Of a stretch of DNA of 64,000 bases, positions 49,001 through 61,100 are shown piece by piece. Position 1 is the stretch's first letter. The number at the start of each line of letters is the position of its first letter. Under the pieces are notes generated by a model that was not told the origin of the DNA, ran no database searches, and was given only the letters and a program-made list of their open reading frames with translations. Position numbers and translations under genes: made by a program. This DNA is from Siderastrea siderea. Its lineage: Eukaryota; Cnidaria; Anthozoa; Scleractinia; Rhizangiidae. The stretch covers positions 17,585,142-17,649,141 of the forward strand of contig OZ034975.1 of NCBI GenBank assembly GCA_964030785.1. The letters run 5' to 3'.

Positions 49001-52000
49001 GAAAACTTGTCAAACCTTCATTTCCATTAACGTCGTTGACACTCTTTAAGCTTGTCAACTAAATCCAAGTCTTAGATCTAGAATTACCCTTGTATTGTCC
49101 CCATTATAGGCTTGTTCTGTATGTAAAAGTGCTACCAAGAGCTGAAAAATCCCTTCCGTTATTCTTCTCTGCTCTTTTCTTCTCTGTTTGCTGGAGGTGG
49201 ACATTCCGTTTCTATTATCTTAATAGAGTGGCACGCCAGGCAACCACAATCCAAATATTTTGTGCTAAATGAGAGAAATTGTAATTGTGTTTAGTTACGT
49301 GAAATTAGTTTAAGGTGAAAAGGAATGTTCCAGTGTGCCTTGCGTTCGCCATTTTTGATGTTCAAACTATTTGCAGACTTATTTTTACGCCTAAGAGCAA
49401 TCTTGATGAAAAGTCTGTTTTCTCCTTAGGACAATTCACGAAACGAGTGGGCATTCCAAAAAGCCATTATAATCCAGACGTATCGCAACTATCATCCTAT
49501 ACCTGTTCCCTTCAACATCATTTCTATTATCGCCATGGGATTGTTGAGGTTTGTAAAGAAGAGAAGAGAGAGAACACCAAAAGGAAATCCAGACGAAGAA
49601 AATAAACAAGACAATTCCAATGTACGTTGCAGTTTTTTTTTGTTTCTTTTTTTTGGTTTTAAACATTTTACAAATGTAAAATTTTTACGTTGTGTAAATG
49701 CAAAATGTAAAATGTACGCTGACAATTCATAAGAAAGAAAATAAAGAACGTTCGCGCTAGTTATCAGTATGCGTACCCTTTCATTCATGTTGCAATATCT
49801 TGCCCCGTCAGTCATCGATTTATTTATTTATTTATTTATTTATTTGCTTATTCATTTATTTATTTATTTATTTATTTATTTATTCATTTATTCATTTATT
49901 TTTACTCTGACGTTATAAAAAATCACCAAACTTGTGGCTTTGCAAGGTTTGCAAGTCTCTTCCTGGAAGAAACATGGCATTAAGCACATAAACTATTATT
50001 CACTTATTCAAATTTTAAAGTTGCAACTAAGGAAGCCTATCGGAACTAGCGCTACAAAATTAGGACATTCTCGTTCTTGTAAATACTTATCCGATTTCAT
50101 AAAATATTTACTGTTCTAATTAGTCGGTCTTATCACGTTTAAGTAACATAGACTAATGAGAAGTTTATTATCCCTCTCTTCTAACTAAAGCTAGACGTGA
50201 GGGAACTTCTGCACCGATACAGGTTGAAGTATGGGGATTCATTTCCAGCAACACGTATGTATCTGATCTAAGTTATATAGCTAGCTAGATTGGAAAGGGA
50301 GGTGGTGGGGGGGGGGGGGGGGGCTACTAAAGAACAAAACTACGGAAATTCAAAGCCACTCGTGCACTCGCAAAGATAATTACAGTACTCCTCCAAACAA
50401 AAACAAACAAACAATCAAATAAACATCAATTAATTAATTAATTAATAAAACATACATAGACAAAGACAAAGAACTTAAAAAAACGAAACAAAGAAAGTTA
50501 TAAAGAATACTCCTGGAAATGCGAGTCGAACCTTCACCTTTTGTTCAAAACTGTGATATAGATCGACTCGCTTAAAGTCTTGCTATTGCAATATTGAGGA
50601 AGTAGCTACCGTGAGTATTTAGAAGAAGTAATAGGAAGTATTTTTATTCCTTAGATAAACTCGACCAAGTGTTCGATGACACAGAGAGTACTAAAAGCAT
50701 GGTGAATCAGGTTCTTTGCCGATCCTTCACAGAACAACAAGGCTGTGATAAGGCTCTTCTACCCACTGGCCCAAAGGTATGTATCTTAGTGTGGTGCTAA
50801 GATACATGTAGCTCGTCGCAATCGCGATATAGGCTTATTACGAAGACCACTACCTTTATCACTGATCATTCTGTACCGATTTTTATCATCCTACAGTACT
50901 GCAAAATTACAGGGGGGAGAGGGGGAGGGGGAGGGAAATAAGACAAAAAAGAAAAGGTTGTAAGGCGCAGAGGACTTAGACACCATTTTTAGATTGATTG
51001 ACATGTTTTCTTTCACTGCGAACCAGACTGTTATCGCAAACAAAAATATTTGTGGACAGCAGGAAACTTGTAAAGTTGTTGACACTAAGAAGCCATTATA
51101 AGGCAGAGAAGAGAAATTGTAACTGACACCCTCCCCATTTGTGCTCAAGCCGTTTAAAGTGGCGATTTTAACTAATGTGAAATTTCCTGAAACCCACAGT
51201 ACAGCACTAACCAGCCTAAAACCGCTGCAAATAAACCAGTAAACATGAATGCATAAAACAGTGTCCTGATAAGGCCGTTGAAGATTATTCACTCAAAGTT
51301 TGCTCCGAATAACATGACAAGAACGGATAAATTGAACAAAATAATGAATTTTCGTGTTGTTACATGGTTGCCATGAGAATATCTCGTTGTGTGAACAACA
51401 ACATGCCAAATTATGTATCTACCTGCAGTCAGGTCACAAAGTTTAGGATCTACTGCTTGTTTTGGGTCCGCCTGCGTTGTTGTTATTGTTGCCGGTGCTT
51501 GATGTGTTTTGTGTGTAACTTATTATAGGAATTAACGCTTGTGTTAATTAAGGTATTTGAAATAAAAGTGACTTAAATAATGCGAATTGAAGTGAAAATT
51601 ACTCCCCAAGAAAGGAAAATAAAGCGAAAGAGGGGTAAAATTTCAAAATGAGGGAAATTAACGCAATTGTAACAAAGAGACACAGTTTGTGGTCACAACT
51701 GGAACAAGCATTTCATGGCTGATTTTAAAAATCCGATCTACAAGTGTGTGAGGCAATTTCTTTAAAAGAAAATTCTGCCTGAATGTAGGGGTTAAGGGTG
51801 ACAATCTGACTTCTTCAAGCAACATGGAAATTAAGGTAGCGGAAATAAACGCTCCAGCTAATTAACAACGCGACACAATTCGCATTAACTTCTTAGAGCG
51901 TTATCTGGGAAATAAATTAACGACACATTTTTAACTTGAAGGCGTGGAAGAAGTGCGCTGCTATCCTCGTGGAAGATTGCCTTTTGACTTGCCAACCCTC

Positions 52001-52709
52001 CATCAGTCCAGCCTACAGATACGGCGCTAGATACCTCACTCCCTTTTCTGAAAGATTTCCTCATTTTGAGGTAAGTCACAAACTGATTCAAGTTGCGTTG
52101 AAATAGTTTTCCGTTGGTAGGTTGATTCTGGATCACCTTCAAACGGAAATTGGGTAGCCCAGAGGAAATTTCTAACTCTGTATCTCAAAACATGGAAGCA
52201 CGTTCAATTCTGAGTTTCTGAGCTAGAAAGCACAGAAACGGATGATTATCCTACAATTAAAATGCTTAACTGAAATTATTAGAGGATTTTTCTAGAAACA
52301 AAGCACTCCAAGACCTAGTTCAAATTATTTTACTAGGAAAAGGTTATTTTTTTTACTTAATATATCTGGATGAAGGAGTAAAGGGAAGACGAAATTTCGT
52401 TCGTAGAAAAGATATCTTGCCTTGAACATTTTGAATGCTTCTTAGACTGACTCGTACCCAGTCGTCTTTTATAATTTATACGCGATCGCGGATCGGTCGC
52501 GAGAGACTAGCACAGTAACTTGACGAAGGGGACAGCAAAAAAAAATAAAAACAAAAAAGACAGAGAGACAAGAATGTGACGATGGCGGACGAGTCAACTT
52601 CTTAGAACAGTATAATGTTATCCTTTTTTTGGCTAGTTTTTCACGTTTGGAATAAGTGAACTTTATATCGTTTATTTGTTGATTGATTGAGATTGATTGA
52701 TTGAGATTA

Positions 52710-52784
<75 letters not shown>

Positions 52785-54339
52785 AACTGATCTATTTATT
52801 TATTTAGTTACTCAGTGTCATGTTATTCATTTATTTATTTATTTATTTATTTCATTTTAAGGTAATGATTCTGGAAAGCAGCGAAACAAAGTGGTTTGGT
52901 ATGGGAGTCGTGTTTGATGATTACCATTTGGATCAGATGCCCGGATTTTGGAAAGAGACTGTTGGGTACCACACCGACGATAGGCGAATCTTCGACGCTG
53001 ATTACGCTAAGCATAAGAAGTTTAAAAAAACTACCCTGACAGGTATGATGACACAGTCTCAGTACTATAAAAGAAATACCATGCAATAGTTATTGCTAGT
53101 CGTCGCCTTTTTTCTTAATGCGCATGCAGTATGCTGATTTTATTTTTAATTCCTTCAGTTGTATTTCAAGACTGAACCTATTGTGTTGTGTTGTATATTT
53201 TTTTTTTACATTCGCCTCTATTCACTCATGTAGGTTGTGCCGCAGTCCACCGAGGTGATGTGATTCGATGCACCGTCGTGTTTGAGGACAAACAAGAGAT
53301 AGATGGAAAATTTCAAGTTCCAGTTATGTTTTCTGAGAATGGGAGCAGAGTAATTCCAAAAGGAGGTCACCCATACATCGAGTACAGCCCAAATAAACCA
53401 CTCTATCCTTACATCGCTTTCCGTTACGAAAACAGCGTGTTGGCAAAGGTAAATATACTCACTTTATTGTCAAAGAGCACATGCGCAGTTGAGCCAAGTA
53501 ACATGTAAATTCATGAGAGGAGTAAACTGCATCCAACTTATGAACCATGGCAAGCCAGGATAACACTGCCTCGTGACTAAATTTAGCCTGAGAGCAAAAT
53601 GGCTGACCAGAAAGCCGATATTTCTATTTGCATATAACGCATAAAGGTGCATCAAATTATAAAACAGCATGAAACTGAAGACAATACGCTAAAATAACAG
53701 ATCTAGATTGGCGAAAGTAAAATCATTTAGATTCATTCTCTTTGATGGATCCTACGTCACCTTTCACACGACAAATTTAGCAGGAGCTAGGCTAGCTTAC
53801 CTCATGTAATACCGAGCTGCACATTCTTTTCGGAAAACCGAGTTAGCCGGGCTTGCCCGGCCCATGTTATCGGCCCCTCAGAAGCGAATCAACAACACGG
53901 TGGGCTAGGCTCGTCCTCAGGCTTTTACGTGCTTATCGAGTGACAGCGTGAAGCTTGAGGCCGATAGCATGGGGCGTCCAAGGCGAATCTTCCCGTTGAG
54001 CTCGACGGATGAAGTCATATTTGATTTTCCACCAAGGAAGACTGGAAATGGGGCTGACAGTGGTCTAAGCAAAAACATACTTTTTACCCGCTCGAGGCGG
54101 ATTATGGGTACGTTTCCAAGCTACCGGTAATAATGGATAGTTCTATTTTCCAGATGTGCCCGAGGGAGGATATTGATCATCAAGGCCTGCAACTACAAGA
54201 CATGAAATCTGATCTTGAAACAATACTTACTGAGGTGAAGTCTGAAATACAATTTAAACTCGTCGAGGCCAACAGAGGCTTGGAAGAAAAACTTGATGCT
54301 CTTCTGGCTAAGTTAGGGAAAAAGGAAGCCACTCAGTGA
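36770..54339 (+). CDS. TRPC-like cation channel with C-terminal SPRY domain, 18 exons
   Basis: Eighteen exons join in frame to 873 residues. Exons: 36770(or 36677)-36795, 39419-39519, 39641-39697, 40051-40086, 40450-40598, 42252-42452, 45471-45630, 46481-46706, 47035-47391, 47704-47730, 48583-48775, 49430-49621, 50191-50254, 50655-50776, 51942-52070, 52862-53042, 53234-53448, 54154-54339. All introns are GT-AG. FFDHPIILDLMTERW (191-205) precedes a pre-S1 hydrophobic segment (218-244). S1-S2 follow to about 310 (FTEIKQV), then S3 (WNIFELVILF), S4-S5 (320-425), pore (448-470) and S6 with LINMLIALLSNTYQ (about 490-505). A TRP-box-like EWAFQKAIIIQTYRNYHPIP comes next. Residues about 660-812 are a SPRY domain (FGMGVVFDDYHLDQMPGFW, GYHTDDRR, HRGDVIRC, LYPYIAFRY); 813-873 are predicted helical. 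The first exon may begin upstream, since the frame stays open to 36677. Role: membrane cation channel; the SPRY partner is unknown. Confidence 0.9.
37553..39308 (+). mobile_element. DIRS-like retroelement fragment: zinc-finger gag part, RT, RNase H
   Basis: A first frame (37553-37867) carries a CCHC knuckle, CKSCSSSDHFTDSC, and a CCCH-like CYNFNKGVPC..C..H. It overlaps the next frame (37716-39086, +1), which holds a reverse transcriptase: SKLDIKSAFRNIPVHPSDWE, DTVLPFGLRSAPFLFDQF and HILDDFFFV, where ILDD replaces the common YxDD. RNase H starts with LFTDASGSLGYGGYLNG. A TAA at 39084-39086 interrupts it, but the same frame continues with WQELFAIYIACFIWG and CDNLPVVAIINSK to 39308. This order is typical of DIRS-type elements. 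No tyrosine recombinase is attached and the 3' end is missing. It lies in the first intron of the TRP-SPRY gene. Confidence 0.85.
39851..40034. repeat. (GACT)n and (ATTG)n microsatellites
   Basis: GACT units at about 39851-39908, then ATTG units at about 39956-40034, in the intron just before the 36-bp exon at 40051-40086. The poly-Ser/Gln frames on the minus strand are artefacts. Confidence 0.9.
41224..41835. repeat. 612-bp MITE with subterminal 21-bp tandem repeats
   Basis: The ends read CACAGGTGTCCCAAACTCAC at the left and GTGAGTTTGGGACGCCTGTG at the right. Inside come three copies at left and four at right of a 21-bp unit (ATGATTTATGTAAGCGTATGA), then a long second inverted stretch (CTATAAGACTTTGTATGGAG). 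The termini recall hAT elements, but I see no clear 8-bp target duplication. It lies in an intron of the TRP-SPRY gene. Confidence 0.8.
43465..43617. repeat. Long palindrome forming the 3' end of the recombinase element
   Basis: The arms include GAAGATATGAATTTTATGTT on the left and AACATAAAATTCATATCTTC on the right. They close on AGTGAGCGCAGCTCACT. Each arm is about 65-70 bp with few mismatches. Confidence 0.85.
43921..45063 (-). pseudogene. Crypton-type tyrosine recombinase (DUF3504-like), one premature stop
   Basis: From ATG at 45061-45063 to TAA at 43921-43923 there are 380 codons in one frame, broken only by TAG at 44833-44835 (codon 77). The C-terminal part resembles the DUF3504 region of QRICH1/ZMYM proteins, a domain linked to Crypton recombinases: LLNTLWMNNCTFFGMRPGKE, RDLCWGDLQLK, KTRTGENPRN and CPVNAYLAYKDHRPAAM. 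The catalytic set appears complete: R in GMR, H-x-x-R in NHSTRK, H in ITGHKN and Y in SLNNYSS. The N-terminal part is helical and charged, as expected for a core-binding domain. No frameshift is seen, so the copy is young or was kept until recently. If an intact copy exists, it probably cuts and joins DNA for element movement. Confidence 0.8.
45735..46020. repeat. Partial copy of the GTACAAGCAAAG MITE family
   Basis: GCAAGCTTGTACCTTCACC, TTGCAATATCTCGAAAAGAT, GTGGTGTGCTCTACA and CCAAGATGGCCATC follow the same order as in the element at 21792-22173. The right inverted end is absent. It is in the intron after exon 45471-45630. Confidence 0.6.
49817..49905. repeat. (TTTA)n microsatellite
   Basis: Roughly twenty TTTA units with a few GCTTA/TTCA variants in the intron after the TRP-box exon. 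Confidence 0.9.
52676..52785. repeat. (TTGA)n microsatellite
   Basis: About twenty-five TTGA units, some shortened to TTGAGA, in the intron before the first full SPRY exon. Confidence 0.9.
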
Positions 54340-54395
54340 ATGGACGGATTAATTTATTAACGTTGTGTCAAGCCTGTAGCTTAAGTGGCCAATAC

Positions 54396-54401
54396 AATAA
54401 A
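54396..54401 (+). terminator. Polyadenylation signal of the TRP-SPRY gene
   Basis: AATAAA lies 57 bp past the stop codon at 54337-54339, making 54154 to about 54420 a plausible last exon. Confidence 0.6.
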
Positions 54402-54751
54402 ACGCTGGCGTAGTTAGAACTGAAAAACTTCTCCACAAATTCAATTTTCTTAAGCTTTAATTTTGCCATTTTGGGTTGTTATACGAAGCAATTCCTTAAA
54501 CATGATTAACATGATGGGATAGCGTGGACAATGCAGCGCCCAGGAAGCGTTAAAATTATTTCAAAAGTTACCCGTTCATTCGTCTTAGGTCCGAATGACA
54601 TAGAAGATTTATGTTGTATGCCAGTGCTATGTATATGGAAAAGAGGGGCCACTAAAAAAAGGAATAAATCAGCTGAATGGAAAGCTAGGAATTCTCGTTA
54701 GACATAGGCCAAACGCCTTTCTTTAGCAGTAGTTTGCGTCTAGCTACTTAT

Positions 54752-54930
54752 AGGAGGCAGCATGGCCGAGAGATCAGGGCGCTGAACTTGTAATCCGAAG
54801 GTCCCAGGTTCAAGTCCCGCTCTGAGCACTAGCTGGAGTTGTTTCTCGGTAGACCCGAGTTCATTTCATCGGTCACGTTTGTAAATAGCTAACTGTTCTG
54901 CCTTCCGCCAGTTGGGCCTTATTTTCAATT
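54752..54930 (+). repeat. tRNA-derived SINE
   Basis: The head GGAGGCAGCATGGCCGAGAG and the B-box-like GGTTCAAGTCC form a tRNA-like unit with a long variable arm (54752-54826). A body follows with TGGAGTTGTTTCTCGGTAGA and CCCGAGTTC, then a T-rich end. The unpaired body and repeat-like context argue against a working tRNA gene. Confidence 0.7.
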
Positions 54931-55186
54931 TGTAGTTTTTTTCCCATTGTCTCTGAAAAGCCCCTCACGATGATTCATCTAAATATTTCTTTATTTAAAA
55001 ACAAATCTTAAGATGAGATAATTTCTCTCTTATATATGATTATTTCATACATTTGCATTTAATTTCACTTTGTGGTACTAAAAAATTTGCGTAGTAAAAC
55101 AATGGGGTGTCAATCACAGTAGTTGCAATCCCTTCCTCTCTCCATTTTAGATTAAGCACTTGATTTGGTGTTAGTTGGGGAATTTG

Positions 55187-58100
55187 CTACTTAGTACAAA
55201 CAACGCATGTCAGCTCGTGGCCATGAATATACGGCTTGCAAGGTAAGCCATGATTGCAAGATGCCTGCACCACATACAACAATGCCCCATTCACGTTACG
55301 ATGGCTTCCAGGGACAACCTCAGCACCTGCATCAACGCATATGAAGTCACTGGAATGGGCATGACCCCAGTGAGAAGTCATCAAGTATCCATGATACTCT
55401 CTAGTCCAACCTAGCGGGCACTGGTTGGTTGCTGGGATCATCAGCTGAGAGCCACGTGACCTGACGTAACACACGGCGCATGGTGCATCGTGCTCATTAA
55501 GATTGCTGCGAAAGCCTGGAAAGCTCCCGGATTCGTACTCAGTGCCCCATATCCCCGCTGTACCCTGCCACCCGCTGATGTACTTGTCATATATGGGATT
55601 GTTAGGAAGACACAGGTAGTTGGAGCCTCCGCCGTGGTGCCCATGGTAGCCGCTACCCACAACCCCTGCCAACAAAACCAAATCAAGAAAATAAATTAAG
55701 CTGGATTCTGTATGCGTGCAGTCAGATATGGGTACACAAGTAAATGTATTCCAATATAGGATATTGTAAGTACTTAAGACAAAAACGCCTATCGAGTAAG
55801 GTTACCAGGAATCCAAATTAATCATTTTCTACAAGATCTCCTTCCAGATCCCGAAAAAAAGGCTAACAGAGGCAAATAAACACTTACGACGGTAGACAGA
55901 ACTATCTTTAATCCCGACTTCGAAGAGAACATTTTTAGCATACTGCTGCAAATAGATGTTTGTTAAATTTAATTTAATATGCAGCGCCTTGTGAATACAC
56001 TCCTCAAAAGATTTTTTAAATAGCCACATGTTTCACAGATTCAGATTCACAGATTCAAAAGTTGGAACTAACTGTGAGCAAGATAAACAGCCCCTTATTC
56101 AACACCTTTGATATGAACTTGACTTTGATTCTATAACTTCGATTTGACTTTGATATTTGACATCAACATCTTTGATGTGAACAGTTCAGCCAGAGATGGA
56201 TTTCATTCACAGAAGATAATCCTAAGTTAGAACCACATTCCACAGCATAGCGAACAATACCACGAGAAAACTGCTCAATAGTTTTCCACATTTTTATGGA
56301 TTTTATCCACAGACCCAACATTTAGAACTACCTTGTACAGAACAATAAATCGCCCCATAGGGAAGAGCTTCTCAATAGCTTCTGGAGGATTTTATTTACA
56401 GAATCCTACGCTAGAACCACATTCCACAGCGTAGCAAACAATACGACAAGAACGTACTGCTCAATCCTGCTCAATAGCTTTCATTTGAGTGATCAATTGT
56501 ATGGATTTTATCACAGAAAAAAATTAGAACTACCTTGTACAGAACAACGAATCGCCCTACAGGGAAGAGCTTCTCCATAGCTTCACTGGAATGGTTACAC
56601 TCAAGGATTTCATGCACAGAATGAAACTTGAAACCACTTGAGGATTGTGTAGGAGTGTGAAGGGTAACAATTTGGGTCATTATTAGCTTAAACCCTATTC
56701 AGTATTCTTTTCTACAACGTGATTAGAACCCGAAGCATTTTCTGATGTCTTAGAAGAGAACAGCTGAGGATTCATAATTATAACTCTTCACCTACCAGTG
56801 TACACTACAGAGGTATCCCGGGAGCAGTTTGTTCGTCCCCATCGGTTGTACCTCACACCTGACAGCCCCTTTCCTTCAGGTCCCCTTAGTCCTTGAGGCC
56901 CAGGAGGTCCCCCGGGGCCAGGAATTCCCGTTGGACCAAGATCACCTGAAAACGTTATGTTAAAAGCTAGTAAAATATTTCAATAGAACGGCTTGTAATC
57001 CAGCCGTGAACATTCAGTGCCCTGAGAATCGTTGCATATGTTAAGAAACGAAGACTTTACCCAAAGCGTCTTGTTTTCACTGTCTTGTTGGTTTATGTGT
57101 GCTGCAGTAATTTTCAGGGGCAATCCAACAAATACTGCGAACGGAGCCTGCGATCGGCGGCTAGCATTGCTGATTAAGGGAAAAATGCAACCTTGAATGT
57201 ATCGAACGGAAAAGCCCTGACTTGTACTTCCGGTACTAGGACCTGGGTGTAAATGCTCCAGGTATATCAAACATCGTATATTTCAATCCCCCCCCCCCCC
57301 CCCGCCCTCCACCCCGACCCAAATTCAAAGTTCCCAATTGCTATAACTGTTACCTTTTGGGCCCGCCGGTCCTCGCTGTCCCGGGGATCCTGGCCTTCCA
57401 TCTCTCCCGTCTCGTCCTAAAAATTGAAGTATTGTAGTGTTAGCAACTATAGTAACGTAATTCTCTTCGACTGCCACCCAGTCTGGAAATGAGGGAATAA
57501 TTCCGAGTTGTCGCATACTCTAAAAGTTAACCTGTGCCGCAGAAACTTTAGTCTTCTGCTGACAAAAAATCTGACAAAAAGAATTCACTTTGCTCAAATT
57601 AAGGGCGGTGCCTTCTAATGCAGAGGTTTTCTAGCACAGTTTATGACTCTGCAGGAAAAGCGGATCTTAGCAAGGGCTACTGGAAGATAGCGTGGGCAAC
57701 CACGAGATAATTAAGCATCTATAATTACCCACTTTTCTTTTTCGCTCGGACCATCTCGAGATGCGCAGAACGTATGCGCAGGAACAAAAGTAGACAGCGT
57801 CCTTAACAACACAAGGCATGAGTGTTATCACATTATATGTATTAGCGGTCACATGAAAGTCACTTTTAACATCAGGTCTAGAAATCTGATCTGCGTCACG
57901 CCAGAGAATTCTGACCCCTTAAAAAATGATTCAGTTTGGAATATTTTCGTTTCGTTTGTAGAAACGACGCTAAAAATTGATAAATCCCAAACGGATAATT
58001 TAACTTGAACATATTTAGCACCCCTGAAATCCTGTTTTGGGTCAATAGGGAAAAATGTAGAGTCGGAAGTTCGGCTCCGAAAATTGCTATTCGGGTTTGT

Positions 58101-61100
58101 TTACAAGAAAAATTCATGCGATTAAGGAGGACATAGGAGAGTAAGCTCGATATCTGGTCACGCAAGGACGTTATTCAAATTTCCCCGCCGGTTTCGAAAT
58201 CTTCGTTAAATTGCGCGCATTTTGATACCAAATTCATTGCGGTTTGCAATAATTTGCTGTTGGACGCATGGCAGGGATGTTTCTGAAGTTTGCCTTATTT
58301 CTTATTTCCTGCGCGTTACTAGTTCGCGTTGTGGAAGCAGTTCCCGGTGATGAGAATACGAATAACGAAGACTTCCGCGGAAGTTCACGAGGAGACAAAC
58401 CATTCTTCATCAAGGAAATCAACAAGTAGAATAAAGTTTCTTCTTTATCTCTCTGTACAGACTATCGTAAAATGAGTTGTATCTGTCTTCAAAGGAATCC
58501 TCGCCCGGTAAACGCAGCCTCTACAAACGAATCGGTAATGCAACTATCAATTTAAAGCCGGCGGGAAGGGAGTGGGGGAGGCAGCATGGGGTGGGGATTT
58601 GACATTTTTCAAAAATTTGGCGTCAAATTCCCTGCCCACGGGCAAACCATTCCAGTCAAATGCACAAATAATTCCCCACCCCGGGCGGCACGTTGCTGTC
58701 AATTATTCCTAGGCTGGACACAAGAAAGACGCAAAGAAAACAGGTCGAAATAGAACTCTATAATTTTCACTTCTCAACGTTGCTGCATCTCCAAAGGTAC
58801 GTGTTTAATAACCATTCCATCTACGTTTAATACACTGTGTATATCGAATTACAAAATCAACAGAATCTTTAGGAAGCAATTCGTGTTTTCTGCAAAGGCT
58901 GCAGAAAGAATAACAACTAAAAAGACCCCCACATGACAGTCATTGCAGCGACTGGCCCGTACACTGATCGTTTGCAGTGGCCACAAAATCAACTTGAGGT
59001 TTCTATTTATCCCCGTTTAACTGTTTTATCTCCATATTTTTGATTAATTAATAATCGAAAATATGGAGATAAAACAGTCAAATTCACGCACCTTTCTCTG
59101 ATTTCTCATCCCCAGAGCTACGCGGCTTGTTGCGATCTCACCGCTGACCAATAAGATCGCAGGCTCTGATATGAGGACAGCCTTTATGATTCAAGGACGT
59201 ATAGCCCAGCCAGTATAGCCTTATCGATGTCAATGATTTCTATTTCGTATGAGTTTTGTCCGGCTTAGCCGCCTTCCTTTTGGCTCCAACTTGAGATCGA
59301 TACGAGCTAAAATCCGCCACGAAAATCTTGGGAGGGTTCACTTCTCGCTTTCTCGACGTGTCTGCCATGTTGCGTGATTTTGTTTTCAAGTGCTCAAATG
59401 AAGCTCAAATTAATCGAATTACGCATGCTCAAAGCCGGGCTAATCTCGGAAGAGCGGCACTGGTACTTAGCGTAAGCAGATGTTAATCACAGTGGGGAAG
59501 GACTTTGATATGCGCCTTCGATTTCTATTATTAATATTAGGAGATTTCCCTATCGCTCTTGCTTACCAGCAGGTCCGGGGGGGCCTTGCACGCCATCTCT
59601 TCCGTCTCGGCCTTAAAAGAAAGAAAATCTATTTTAATAAGAAACAAGGGAAGCCTTCTGGCTACAGCCAATCATTCTAATCGTCGCCTTGTTTGCGCGT
59701 GGTGTATTATAGACTCCTATATTCCCGCTATGTTTGCTCTCGTGCGTACTTATGTATAACGTATCAGGGTTGCCTTAAAAGTGGATTGTTACTAGTTTTT
59801 CAATAGGCAGATCGTCCTTATCAATTATTGTAGATCCATCTTTGCTTGCGACGAAGTTCTTGGATCTTTACATGGGCTCACATCTTCGAATGTGGTCTAC
59901 CGAACTTAGATTCAATAAATTGATAGCAGCTACGCCGTTTGTAACTCTAGCAAATATGGGAAGCGTTCGTCGAATATTGAATGAGGAATTTGCTGTTGAA
60001 AATGTCAAATTTACATACAAAATGAATGTAAATACAGTTTATACACTCCCTTTGTTGGGTGGCAACAGTCGCCACCCATGCAACAGTATTAACAACTGAA
60101 TAACGTTACAACTTTTGCGATGCATCGTTTGAAGCAAGTTTCGACCAGTTCAGCTATTTCCAGTCACTATACTGTCTGTTTGTCGGGTGAATTTCTTAAT
60201 GCATTAGATACAGAGATCAAGATTAAACATCAAGATGATTTTGCAAGATGTAGAGTTTGACGTCAGCAAAGATAGTTGGGAGGGATAAATTGTGGGTCAA
60301 GGGGTTTTTACGGTAATGATAATTATTTATATTCATTTAGCATTTTATGAGCTTTCAGTTCAACTCAAACCGTATTCCCTGGGGGGGGAATTTTTCTGTC
60401 GCCCTTTTCTGGAATAACAAAAAGTTAAGAGCACCTATAAATTTTACTTGCCCCTAAGCGAGGTTCTCATGCGCAAGTCGTTGTAGATTTTGACTGTTCT
60501 GAAACAAACAAACAAACAAACAAACAAACAAAAAACCAAAGAAACAAATAAATATGTCACGTCCCTAAGAAAATTACGTGACTTTAGACTTGTCTACATC
60601 TCCGTCTTCCTTCTCGGTCTTCTTTGTTTAATTTACATTGTATACTGTTTTGCTGTGAAACCAATAATACGTGCCGTGAATCTTTACTTGTCTGCGCCTT
60701 CAGATACGAGTCCGAAATCTCTAAACCATCAAATTGTCTCATTTAACCCTTAAGACCCAATAGTGATAAGCATCTAATTTCTTGTCATGAAATCAGTGCA
60801 TCATAACAAGCCTACACGTCATGAGAACTAAGCAAACGGTTACCAAAGATGAATTGCCCTAATTGTCTTGATATCTAAAGACGTTCTCTCAACTGGTACC
60901 CAACAAAAATTAATGTAAGGAGACCGAAAAGGAGAATTCAGTTATATAACGTTGCTCGGGCTTAAAAGGTTAATGTCATACCTGCTTTCCAGTGTGATAA
61001 TTCTCTTATCTAGGTCTGATAAAGTTATTTGGGGGTTAATGGTTCTCTTGTGTCGAGTAAGCGGCCCCTTCTCGTCCAAAGGCACAGTGTGATCATCACT

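Larger units (their letters stand above)
57417..59566. other. Intron 3 of copy D
   Basis: This 2.15-kb intron holds a small + strand open frame with a signal peptide (58268-58429), a CCCGGG-rich repeat patch (about 58560-58700) and a perfect-looking hairpin (59020-59078). The rest shows nothing recognisable. Confidence 0.6.
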
